6,721 nt of DNA from DAOUEG01 sp964589285. GTDB lineage: Bacteria; Chloroflexota; Dehalococcoidia; Dehalococcoidales; RBG-16-60-22. The translations under genes were made by a program, and so were the position numbers. Positions 1 through 5,498 of this stretch are shown one piece after another (position 1 is the stretch's first letter; each line of letters starts with the position of its first letter). The DNA is taken from positions 1 through 6,721 of the forward strand of contig CAZPSP010000138.1 in assembly GCA_964589285.1 (NCBI GenBank). The letters are read 5' to 3'. Below the pieces are notes generated by a model. The model was not told the DNA's origin, ran no database searches, and worked only from the letters and a program-made list of their open reading frames with translations.

Positions 1-24
1 CCATGTTATTCTGCTTAGACCTGG

Positions 25-40
25 TTTAGGAGTCCTTAAA
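25..40. repeat. Imperfect inverted repeat over the -35 region, possible operator
   Basis: TTTAGGA (25-31) is mirrored by TCCTTAAA (33-40), an inverted repeat around a single central base with one extra T in the right arm. It covers the place where the -35 element of the promoter at 47-55 would lie, so a regulator bound here could affect transcription. No regulator gene is nearby. Short repeats of this kind can arise by chance. Confidence 0.25.
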
Positions 41-46
41 ACCCTG

Positions 47-55
47 TGGTATACT
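47..55 (+). promoter_or_regulatory. Putative extended -10 promoter of the moxR operon
   Basis: TATACT at 50-55 matches the sigma70-type -10 consensus at five of six positions. It is preceded by T47-G48-N, the extended -10 motif. No good -35 hexamer lies at the usual distance; the region 27-32 is weak, which extended -10 promoters tolerate. Transcription would start near 62, giving a leader of about 43 nt. The same TGGTATA-T core recurs upstream of the transporter at 5479. Assignment is by motif and position only. Confidence 0.5.
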
Positions 56-94
56 TCCAAAATAGAGGGCTTTACTCCTAGTTTTCTAACGCCC

Positions 95-101
95 GGGAGG
101 A
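95..101 (+). promoter_or_regulatory. Shine-Dalgarno sequence of the moxR gene
   Basis: GGGAGGA ends three bases before the ATG at 105, which supports that start codon. The spacing is slightly short but the match to the 16S rRNA tail is strong. TCCT at 76-79 in the leader is complementary to AGGA at 98-101, and GGGC at 67-70 to GCCC at 91-94. A weak leader fold that partly hides this site is therefore possible but unproven. Confidence 0.7.
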
Positions 102-104
102 ACC

Positions 105-1061
105 ATGGAACAGGAAATTATCGCGGCCAGGACGATGGCTGGCCGGATAATCGAGAATATAGAAAAGGTCATGGTGGGCAAGACGGAGGCAGTGGAACTG
201 GCGGTTATCGCCCTTATCAGTTGCGGTCACCTGCTCATCGAGGATGCGCCGGGCGTCGGTAAGACCGTGCTGGCGCGCAGCCTCGCCAGGTCGATCGATT
301 GCACGTTCAAGCGTATCCAGTTCACGCCGGACATGCTCCCCGGCGATATCACCGGCGTGACCGTCTATAACCAGAAGAGCGGCGACTTCGAATTTCATTC
401 CGGCCCCATCAACGCCCAGATCGTCCTCGCCGATGAGATCAACCGCGCCACACCCAAGGTGCAGTCAGCCCTGCTGGAGGCCATGGAAGAGCGCCAGGTC
501 ACCGTCGACGGCGTGACGCACCCCGTGCCGTCCCTGTTCCATGTTCTGGCCACCCAGAACCCGGTGGAATACGAGGGCACGTTCCCGCTGCCCGAAGCCC
601 AGCTCGACCGCTTCCTGCTCCGCATCAACATCGGTTATCCGACCCTGGAAGAAGAGATCAGCATCATCGAAAGCCAGCAGTACGTCCACCCTATCGAGGA
701 GATCGGCCCGGTTCTCGAAGCGCAGGACGTTATCAGGCTGCAGGCCACCGTTCGCAAGGTCTACGTGGATGACCTGATAAAACAGTACATCGTCAATTTG
801 GTGGACGGTACCCGACACCATTCCTCGATATACCTCGGTGCGTCTCCCCGCGGGTCGCTGGCCCTTTTCCGCTGCGCCCAAGCCTACGCTTTGTTGAAAG
901 ACAGGGACTACGTAGTGCCCGATGATGTCAAGAAGCTGGCGGTGCCGGCTCTCGCGCACCGGTCGATCATCTCTTCCTCCGGGCAGATGTACGGCAGAGA
1001 CGGAAGGGCTTCCATAGAAGAAATCCTTGAATCCGTCCCCGTTCCGGGGGCGCTTTCCTGA
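105..1061 (+). CDS. MoxR-family AAA+ ATPase
   Basis: This is a 318-residue cytoplasmic AAA+ ATPase of the MoxR branch, a family thought to act as chaperones or remodellers for partner proteins encoded beside them. Visible motifs are the Walker A loop EDAPGVGKT (46-54, with Lys53), Walker B IVLADEINRA (106-115, Asp110-Glu111), sensor 1 ATQNP (149-153), the EAQLDRF arginine-finger segment (Arg169) and sensor 2 GASPRGS (245-251, Arg249). The length is typical of the family and all catalytic residues are present, so it should hydrolyse ATP. The ATG at 105 is chosen for its Shine-Dalgarno sequence and because the family usually starts about here. It is the first gene of the operon, followed after 31 bp by its usual DUF58 partner. 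The exact substrate is unknown. The family assignment is secure. Confidence 0.96.
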   Translation: MEQEIIAARTMAGRIIENIEKVMVGKTEAVELAVIALISCGHLLIEDAPGVGKTVLARSLARSIDCTFKRIQFTPDMLPGDITGVTVYNQKSGDFEFHSGPINAQIVLADEINRATPKVQSALLEAMEERQVTVDGVTHPVPSLFHVLATQNPVEYEGTFPLPEAQLDRFLLRINIGYPTLEEEISIIESQQYVHPIEEIGPVLEAQDVIRLQATVRKVYVDDLIKQYIVNLVDGTRHHSSIYLGASPRGSLALFRCAQAYALLKDRDYVVPDDVKKLAVPALAHRSIISSSGQMYGRDGRASIEEILESVPVPGALS

Positions 1062-1092
1062 GGGAGAGGCTGCCGGGCCGCGGAAGTATGAG

Positions 1093-2334
1093 ATGAAGAT
1101 ACGCTGGTTCATCCCTGCTATTCCCCTTGTCCTCGTTTTCCTGGCCCTGGCCGGGGGCTTCGATGTGGTCTGGCAGGTCTTCCTCTTCGTCACCGTGGTC
1201 TTCCTGCTTAGTCTCTTGTGGTCGCTGTTCAGCCTGCACCGGGTAAGCGCCCGCGTGCCGGCCTCCCGAGACCGGGCGCAGGTCGGGGAGAGGTACGAGC
1301 AGGAGTTCTGGCTGGAGAACTCCGGAGCGATACCCGCTCCGGTCGTGGAAGCCCGCGAACAATCCAATATGCCGGGGTATGAAAACCTCACCACATTCAG
1401 CCTCCTGGGGAGGTCTCCCCGCCGGTGGCGGACCACCGTCGAGTGCCGGAAACGCGGCAGCTACACGATGGGCCCGCTGAAGGTCACCGTGTCCGATCCC
1501 CTGGGGCTTTTCCCGGCCAGCCGGGACTTCGGAAAGCCCGGCCAGGTCCTGGTATACCCGCGTGTGCACGAACTGCCCAACTTCCACGTTATCCCGCGTC
1601 AGGAAGCCGGGCGCAGCCAGCGCCGGTGGATGGCCAGCGAGGCCGGTTCCGGGGCCTCCAAAGTGAGGGAATATACCAGCGGCGATTCCCTGCGCCACGT
1701 TCACTGGCCGACCACCGCTCACTCCGGCCGCCTCATGGTCAAGGAGTTCGACCCGGAGCGCGCCCACTATACGTTCCGGCATGTCTGGATCGTCCTCGAT
1801 ATGTACGCCCGCCATCTTTACGGTCACGGCGCGGAGACGACCGAGGAATACGCGGTTTCCGCCGCGGCCTCGCTGGCGGTCAAGTTCATCAGGGACGGCA
1901 AGGACGTGGGCTTGATGGCCGCGGGGGACCGCACGGTCCTGCATCTGCCCGCCGGCGGCGGTTTCCAGGAAGAGCGTATTTTACGTTCCCTGGCGGTCCT
2001 GCGCAATACCGGAAATATGCCGGTGGTAAAACTGCTGGCGGCGGAAGCGGACCACTTCGAATCCGGTTCAGCGGTCATCGTTATCATGCCGGCCGCCCAG
2101 CAGGACATCCTCACACCGCTGCGGCGCGCGCTTAACCGGAGCATTTTGCTGACCGTCGTCCTGCTCGACATCGCCAGTTTCGGCGGTCCCACCTTTCCGG
2201 AGGCGGACGCGCGGCGCTTCGAAGGGGTGGGATACAGCACCTACACCATAAGGCGCGGCCAGGAGATCACCAGCGCGCTGGACAGCCGGCTGGAATTCGT
2301 GAATGCGCCTAAAGTAGTGGGGGCAAAACGGTGA
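1093..2334 (+). CDS. DUF58 domain membrane protein
   Basis: This 413-residue protein is the standard DUF58 partner of MoxR ATPases. Two hydrophobic segments at about 5-22 and 25-47 form an N-terminal membrane hairpin. A middle part, probably beta-rich, follows. The DUF58 signature begins at Tyr194 (EYTSGDSLRHVHWPTTAHS) and continues through LMVKEFDPE to about 222. The last third resembles a von Willebrand A-like fold, but the strand VWIVLD (231-236) is followed by MYARH rather than DxSxS, so metal binding through a standard MIDAS looks lost. The ATG at 1093 is chosen because GGAAG lies six bases upstream and the membrane segment follows at once. A TTG at 1027 in the same frame would overlap moxR and add 22 polar residues, which is unlikely. 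The stop overlaps the next gene's GTG, implying translational coupling. The molecular role is not established for this family. Confidence 0.92.
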   Translation: MKIRWFIPAIPLVLVFLALAGGFDVVWQVFLFVTVVFLLSLLWSLFSLHRVSARVPASRDRAQVGERYEQEFWLENSGAIPAPVVEAREQSNMPGYENLTTFSLLGRSPRRWRTTVECRKRGSYTMGPLKVTVSDPLGLFPASRDFGKPGQVLVYPRVHELPNFHVIPRQEAGRSQRRWMASEAGSGASKVREYTSGDSLRHVHWPTTAHSGRLMVKEFDPERAHYTFRHVWIVLDMYARHLYGHGAETTEEYAVSAAASLAVKFIRDGKDVGLMAAGDRTVLHLPAGGGFQEERILRSLAVLRNTGNMPVVKLLAAEADHFESGSAVIVIMPAAQQDILTPLRRALNRSILLTVVLLDIASFGGPTFPEADARRFEGVGYSTYTIRRGQEITSALDSRLEFVNAPKVVGAKR

Positions 2335-4544
2335 AGCGGGGCAGCGTTTACAATATCTCCTTCCTGGCTAAAGCCCGCGCCCGGGTCCTGGCGGGCCTCA
2401 GGGACTGGCCGCATTGGCTGGGAGTCCTGCTGTTGTTCGCGACCCTGGAAATAGCCGTGCTTTCACTGGAGCAGGCCAGATGGATCGAACCTCAGCCGCC
2501 GTTGAGCCTGGTCCTGGTCCTGGCACTCGCTGCCGGCTGGGCGCTTTCCGCAACCCGACTGAACAGCGGCATGGTTACATTAATCATGGCGGTGCTCGGA
2601 ACAGGGGCCACGTACTGGCTGGGGGTGATCCCGGAACTCACCGGGGGCCGTGCGATCTTCAGCGTGTTACTGACCGCCATTACCTGGATTGCCGGTATGA
2701 TATCCATCTGGGCGCTGGTACGGCACCGCAATGCCTGGGTAGGAGTCATATCCGGGGCCGCCGTGATGGTGGTCAACCTGAGCAACTTGCCGGACACATA
2801 CTTCTACTTTTTCGGTTTCTATTTCCTGGCGGCGATGCTGTTCATCGTCCATGTCCGCCTTTCCCGGCACAGCAGCGGGCAACGGCGCCGCTTCCTCGGA
2901 CAGGGGAGGGTTTTCCTGTTCGTAACGCTGGCGATTATCACCGCGGCTGGAACATTGTTCGCCTGGGCGGTACCGAAAGTCCGTGTTCCGCCGCTGCAGA
3001 ACACCATCGCGTCTCAACTCATATGGATACGGGACGTGGAAGGGTCTTCCATCAATATTTTTGCGTCGGTGCCTTCCAAGGAGCGCCTGAGCACGGTCGT
3101 GACGCGCGGCGACCTGGGATTCGGCTCGAACTGGCACAGAGACGAGAACGTGGACTATATCATTTATGCACCGTTTGCCACGTACTGGCGGGTCAACGCG
3201 TATGATGTATATACGAGGGACGGATGGCGGAATTCTCCCACGGTTGCCACGGTCTATGATGAGGATACAGCCTGGAGAGGTTCCGCCGTCAAAGAAGGGT
3301 CCGGCGCGCTGACCTATACGGTGAAGCCCGGCATCAGGACGGACTCGCTGTTGACCGGAGGAACGTTCGTCACCGCCGATATTCCTTATGTTGTTCATGA
3401 AAGCGCCGGACAGGCCATGACCGTCACCGCCCCGAGGGTGCTAGGGGAGGGCGAGACGTACACCATGACGACCGCGCTGTACGTACCGACGATCCCGGAA
3501 CTGGCGAGCGCGGAACCGGGGTATCCCGAGGCTATCGGAGAAGTGTACCTGGCGCTTCCCGATGATTTCCCGGTGGCTGTCCGGAGCCTGGCCGGCAAGA
3601 TCACCGTGGATGCCGATAACCCTTACCAGAAAGTGGTCGCTATCGACCGGTACCTCAACCGCTTTCCCTACAAACTCGATGTAACGGGGCCGGAACCGGG
3701 CCAGGACGGCGTGGAATACTTTATCTTCCAGGAAAAGGCCGGGTTCTGCACGTATTTTGCTTCCGCCATGGCGGTCATGCTCAGGGCGGTGGACGTTCCG
3801 GCGCGAGTAGCCATCGGTTACCTGCCGGGAGATCCCGGGGAGAACCCCGGCGAATACCTGCTGAAGGACAAGTTGTACCATGCCTGGGTCCAGGTGTGGT
3901 TCGACGGCTACGGGTGGGTGGACATTGAAGCGACGCCGAGCGGCGAAGGTAATTTCCGCGGCGAAGTGCTCCATGAAAGCCCTGTCGTTTCCGCGATAGA
4001 TACCGCCCAGTTGCCGCCCTGGGAAATCTGGTACCAGCAGTTCCTTTATCCGTCTTCTACTCCGCCTGCCGCGAGAGAGACGACGCCGACCCCTGCTTTG
4101 GCCGGACCGCCGGGACCGCTGGCTTTCTCCGATGAATTGGGGCTCGCCCTGATGGTTATCGGCATCATGGCCCTGATCGCACTGGTGTTGATGGTTCCGG
4201 TACTGTTCGCCCGTTCCGCGTTCAACCGCTGGGTATGGGGCGTGGACCGCGCCGACCTGGCGGCGAGGACCTATCTCCGGATGGGAAAACTGGCGGCCCT
4301 CGTGCAGCTCGGGCCGGCGCCGAGCCAGACCCCCGCGGAATACTCCGCCGCGCTGGCCCAGGCTATGCCCGAACAGGCCGGGAACCTGGAGACTATCACC
4401 CGCGCCTATACCGAAAAGAAGTTCGGCCGCGCCGGGAACCCCAACCTCTTCGAAGAAGCAGAGATACTCAAGGCGCGGCGCAGCGTTTACGATGCCCTGC
4501 TCTCCCGATTCGGGTTCCTGCGGCGGTTCCTGGAACGGTCGTAG
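2331..4544 (+). CDS. TgpA-like membrane transglutaminase-domain protein (DUF3488/DUF4129 type)
   Basis: This 737-residue protein has about seven N-terminal membrane segments (roughly 29-46, 58-75, 81-99, 108-130, 135-150, 156-176, 193-214). A long extracytoplasmic part of about 390 residues follows, then a final membrane helix (603-627) and a cytoplasmic tail. The transglutaminase-like core holds Cys473 in KAGFCTYFASAMAVMLR, His517 in LYHAWVQVW, and an acidic residue in GWVDIEATP. Glu533 aligns with the usual catalytic Asp; Asp531 is two residues before it. A Pro/Thr-rich linker (about 575-598) joins the core to the last helix. The tail contains a TPAEY motif in a context typical of DUF4129. 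The GTG start at 2331 overlaps the DUF58 stop by 4 bp and has GGGGG seven bases upstream. The family is related to P. aeruginosa TgpA, but whether this protein crosslinks, cleaves or only binds its substrate cannot be read from sequence. It is the last gene of the operon. Confidence 0.93.
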   Translation: MKRGSVYNISFLAKARARVLAGLRDWPHWLGVLLLFATLEIAVLSLEQARWIEPQPPLSLVLVLALAAGWALSATRLNSGMVTLIMAVLGTGATYWLGVIPELTGGRAIFSVLLTAITWIAGMISIWALVRHRNAWVGVISGAAVMVVNLSNLPDTYFYFFGFYFLAAMLFIVHVRLSRHSSGQRRRFLGQGRVFLFVTLAIITAAGTLFAWAVPKVRVPPLQNTIASQLIWIRDVEGSSINIFASVPSKERLSTVVTRGDLGFGSNWHRDENVDYIIYAPFATYWRVNAYDVYTRDGWRNSPTVATVYDEDTAWRGSAVKEGSGALTYTVKPGIRTDSLLTGGTFVTADIPYVVHESAGQAMTVTAPRVLGEGETYTMTTALYVPTIPELASAEPGYPEAIGEVYLALPDDFPVAVRSLAGKITVDADNPYQKVVAIDRYLNRFPYKLDVTGPEPGQDGVEYFIFQEKAGFCTYFASAMAVMLRAVDVPARVAIGYLPGDPGENPGEYLLKDKLYHAWVQVWFDGYGWVDIEATPSGEGNFRGEVLHESPVVSAIDTAQLPPWEIWYQQFLYPSSTPPAARETTPTPALAGPPGPLAFSDELGLALMVIGIMALIALVLMVPVLFARSAFNRWVWGVDRADLAARTYLRMGKLAALVQLGPAPSQTPAEYSAALAQAMPEQAGNLETITRAYTEKKFGRAGNPNLFEEAEILKARRSVYDALLSRFGFLRRFLERS

Positions 4545-4555
4545 TTACTAGAGAG

Positions 4556-4585
4556 TGGCGGGTTGCGCTGCGCTGCACCCACCCT
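4556..4585. repeat. GC-rich palindromic repeat, copy 1
   Basis: This 30 bp unit matches copy 2 at 4692-4721 at 29 of 30 positions, with a perfect 25 bp core at 4560-4584. It starts 12 bp after the upstream stop codon. The arms GGCGGGT (4557-4563) and ACCCACC (4577-4583) pair except for one C-A mismatch, so the hairpin is weaker than in copy 2. From memory, similar GGGTTGCGCTGCGC-type palindromes are dispersed in many environmental bacterial genomes; I could not check this. Confidence 0.75.
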
Positions 4586-4629
4586 TGGGACCTACTACGG
4601 CTTCCTATAGTGGATGAGGGCAGAGAGGC

Positions 4630-4649
4630 CGCGGGCAGGGACGCCCGCG
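4630..4649. repeat. GC-rich hairpin between the two repeat copies
   Basis: CGCGGGC (4630-4636) pairs perfectly with GCCCGCG (4643-4649) around the six-base loop AGGGAC. The following GCTACCC resembles the edge of another common dispersed palindrome seen in environmental genomes, which is recalled rather than verified. Only one copy lies in the window. There is no T tract after it, so it is not a classical terminator. Confidence 0.6.
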
Positions 4650-4691
4650 CTACCCGGGTGAGATGGGAGAGCGGTGAAGTGGCTGGTTTAT

Positions 4692-4721
4692 TGGTGGGTT
4701 GCGCTGCGCTGCACCCACCCT
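4692..4721. repeat. GC-rich palindromic repeat, copy 2
   Basis: This direct repeat of 4556-4585 lies 136 bp downstream in the same orientation. Here the arms GGTGGGT (4693-4699) and ACCCACC (4713-4719) are perfectly complementary. Two more GC pairs form inside if T4700 is bulged. Similarity continues weakly to the right, where both copies have a GGGAC within a few bases. Confidence 0.78.
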
Positions 4722-4768
4722 ACGGGACTCCGTCCGCCGAGTTGCCGGGACTTCTCCTTTGCGATACA

Positions 4769-4797
4769 CTTATAAAAAGCTTGCGTATACGTATTAC
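4769..4797 (+). promoter_or_regulatory. AT-rich patch, possible promoter of the stress-protein gene
   Basis: This stretch is markedly richer in A and T than its surroundings. It contains TATAAA (4771-4776), TATACG (4786-4791) and TATTAC (4792-4797), any of which could be a -10 element, but none has a good -35 at standard spacing. It also contains the perfect 8 bp palindrome CGTATACG (4784-4791), a possible protein-binding site. A start here would put the hairpin at 4820-4850 in the transcript leader. Low confidence. Confidence 0.3.
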
Positions 4798-4816
4798 TTT
4801 CGTGATCCCGTTCCTT

Positions 4817-4855
4817 GAGATTGCCACGTCCGCCACGACGGACACGCAATGACAG
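4817..4855. repeat. Nested palindrome of the ATTGC...GCAAT type
   Basis: The outer arms ATTGC (4820-4824) and GCAAT (4846-4850) enclose inner arms GTCCG (4828-4832) and CGGAC (4839-4843), giving an interrupted hairpin. The frame GAGATTGCCACGTC ... CGCAATGACA matches, from memory, a palindromic element dispersed in many unrelated bacterial genomes, usually between genes. It ends 44 bp before the stress-protein start and could fold in its 5' leader. The structure is visible; dispersed-family membership is recalled knowledge not tested here. Confidence 0.65.
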
Positions 4856-4880
4856 TCTCTTCTTAAATGAATAACAACGT

Positions 4881-4890
4881 GGAAGGAAGG
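4881..4890 (+). promoter_or_regulatory. Shine-Dalgarno region deciding the stress-protein start
   Basis: The purine run GGAAGGAAGG ends nine bases before the ATG at 4900. It supports that start over the in-frame ATG at 4867, which has only pyrimidine-rich sequence upstream. Confidence 0.7.
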
Positions 4891-4899
4891 TCTTGCCGC

Positions 4900-5388
4900 A
4901 TGTATGAGAAAATAATGGTCCCCCTGGATGGTTCACGTTTCAGTAACCGCGCCCTTGAGTATGCCGTCGACCTGGCGCCCCGGTACGGCGCCTCGCTGTT
5001 TCTGGTGCAGGTCGTCGAGCCGGTCACCATCGTTCCGCCGGTCGATCCCACCGGCCTGTCATCGCCGGCCGCCGCGGAAGTCACCGTGGAAGAAGCGATC
5101 CGGCAGGAAAACAGGAACGCCAGCAAGGCGAAAGCCTACCTGGCCGCAAAAGTGCGGAACCTGAAAGCCCAGGGCATCGATGCGGAGTACAAGGTGCTGG
5201 AAGGCAACCCGGCCGAAGAGATCCTCAAGGCAGGGAAAAAAGCCAAAGTGGACCTCGTCGTCATGGCGACCCATGGTCGCTCCGGCCTCCGGCGCGTCTT
5301 CATGGGCAGCGTGGCGGACAAGGTCATCCGGGAATCCGGCGATCCCGTGCTGGTGGTCAGGCCTAAACAGCGGCGCCGTAAGAAGTAG
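4900..5388 (+). CDS. Universal stress protein (UspA family)
   Basis: This is a 162-residue single-domain universal stress protein, a soluble Rossmann-like alpha/beta protein that usually dimerises and, in one subclass, binds ATP. The N-terminal strand MYEKIMVPLDGS carries the conserved Asp10 of the nucleotide pocket. The C-terminal motif MATHGRSGLRRVFMGSV fits G-x2-G-x9-G-S, with Ala123 in place of the first Gly, then Gly126, Gly136 and Ser137. The rest of the pocket looks intact, so ATP binding is likely. An insertion rich in Pro, Ala and Glu (about 45-75) separates the second strand from the next helix, as in many family members. The tail ends in a basic run (KQRRRKK, 156-162). The ATG at 4900 fits both the Shine-Dalgarno site and the usual N-terminus; starting at 4867 would add 11 atypical residues. 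The gene sits alone between the repeat region and a terminator, so it is probably monocistronic. Confidence 0.94.
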   Translation: MYEKIMVPLDGSRFSNRALEYAVDLAPRYGASLFLVQVVEPVTIVPPVDPTGLSSPAAAEVTVEEAIRQENRNASKAKAYLAAKVRNLKAQGIDAEYKVLEGNPAEEILKAGKKAKVDLVVMATHGRSGLRRVFMGSVADKVIRESGDPVLVVRPKQRRRKK

Positions 5389-5405
5389 TCCAGACATTTC
5401 TTTTT

Positions 5406-5460
5406 GAGTCCTTCCCTCGTTCCGGCGTGTTCACGACGGGCGAAGGATTCTTTAATTTTC
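5406..5460 (+). terminator. Rho-independent terminator after the stress-protein gene
   Basis: GAGTCCTTC (5406-5414) pairs over nine positions, one a G-T wobble, with GAAGGATTC (5442-5450). The T-rich tract TTTAATTTTC follows directly at 5451-5460. The 27-base interior can form a further short stem (CGT 5418-5420 with ACG 5433-5435). It begins 18 bp after the stop codon and closes the stress-protein transcript. The upstream flank is T-rich rather than A-rich, so it should work only on the + strand. Confidence 0.75.
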
Positions 5461-5478
5461 TTTCAGGCGGGGCGGTTA

Positions 5479-5487
5479 TGGTATAAT
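5479..5487 (+). promoter_or_regulatory. Extended -10 promoter of the transporter gene
   Basis: T5479-G5480-N followed by TATAAT (5482-5487) is a perfect extended -10 element. The -35 region is poor: CTTTCA at 5460-5465, 16 bp upstream, matches only three of six consensus bases. Transcription would begin near 5493-5495, only four to six bases before the ATG at 5499. No Shine-Dalgarno sequence lies between, so the mRNA is probably leaderless. Confidence 0.65.
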
Positions 5488-5498
5488 GCGACATTACC

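Larger units (their letters stand above)
4545..4899. other. Non-coding intergenic region with a cluster of palindromic repeats
   Basis: No credible gene lies between the transglutaminase stop and the stress-protein start. The open frames here are overhangs of shadow frames without ribosome binding sites or recognisable protein features. The region holds two near-identical copies of a GC-rich palindrome, a second GC-rich hairpin between them, an AT-rich patch and a third kind of palindrome (separate entries). None of the hairpins is followed by a T tract, so the operon's terminator is not obvious; one of these hairpins or Rho may serve. Confidence 0.8.

Noticed and set aside
1027..1092. Longer DUF58 N-terminus from a TTG at 1027
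   Set aside because: It overlaps the end of moxR, has a rare start codon and adds polar residues unlike the family; ATG 1093 has a ribosome binding site and leads directly into the membrane segment.
465..1944. Long minus-strand open frames opposite moxR and DUF58 (465-1436, 967-1944)
   Set aside because: They lie antisense to well-supported genes, have low-complexity Arg/Gly/Pro-rich translations with no recognisable domain, and arise from the high GC content.
4630..4660. Intrinsic terminator of the moxR operon
   Set aside because: The hairpin is strong but no T tract follows it; it is better described as a repeat module, although a terminating effect is not excluded.
4556..4721. CRISPR array from the two direct repeats
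   Set aside because: Only two copies, the spacing of 136 bp is too long, the interval contains another hairpin, and there are no cas genes.
4235..4852. 205-residue plus-strand frame overlapping the transglutaminase C-terminus and the repeat region
   Set aside because: It overlaps the DUF4129-type tail in another frame, its translation is Arg/Gly/Pro-rich, and its downstream half is palindromic repeats; no ribosome binding site.
4688..4936. Small minus-strand gene in the intergenic region
   Set aside because: The frame crosses the repeats and the stress-protein start, with no ribosome binding site and no recognisable protein features.
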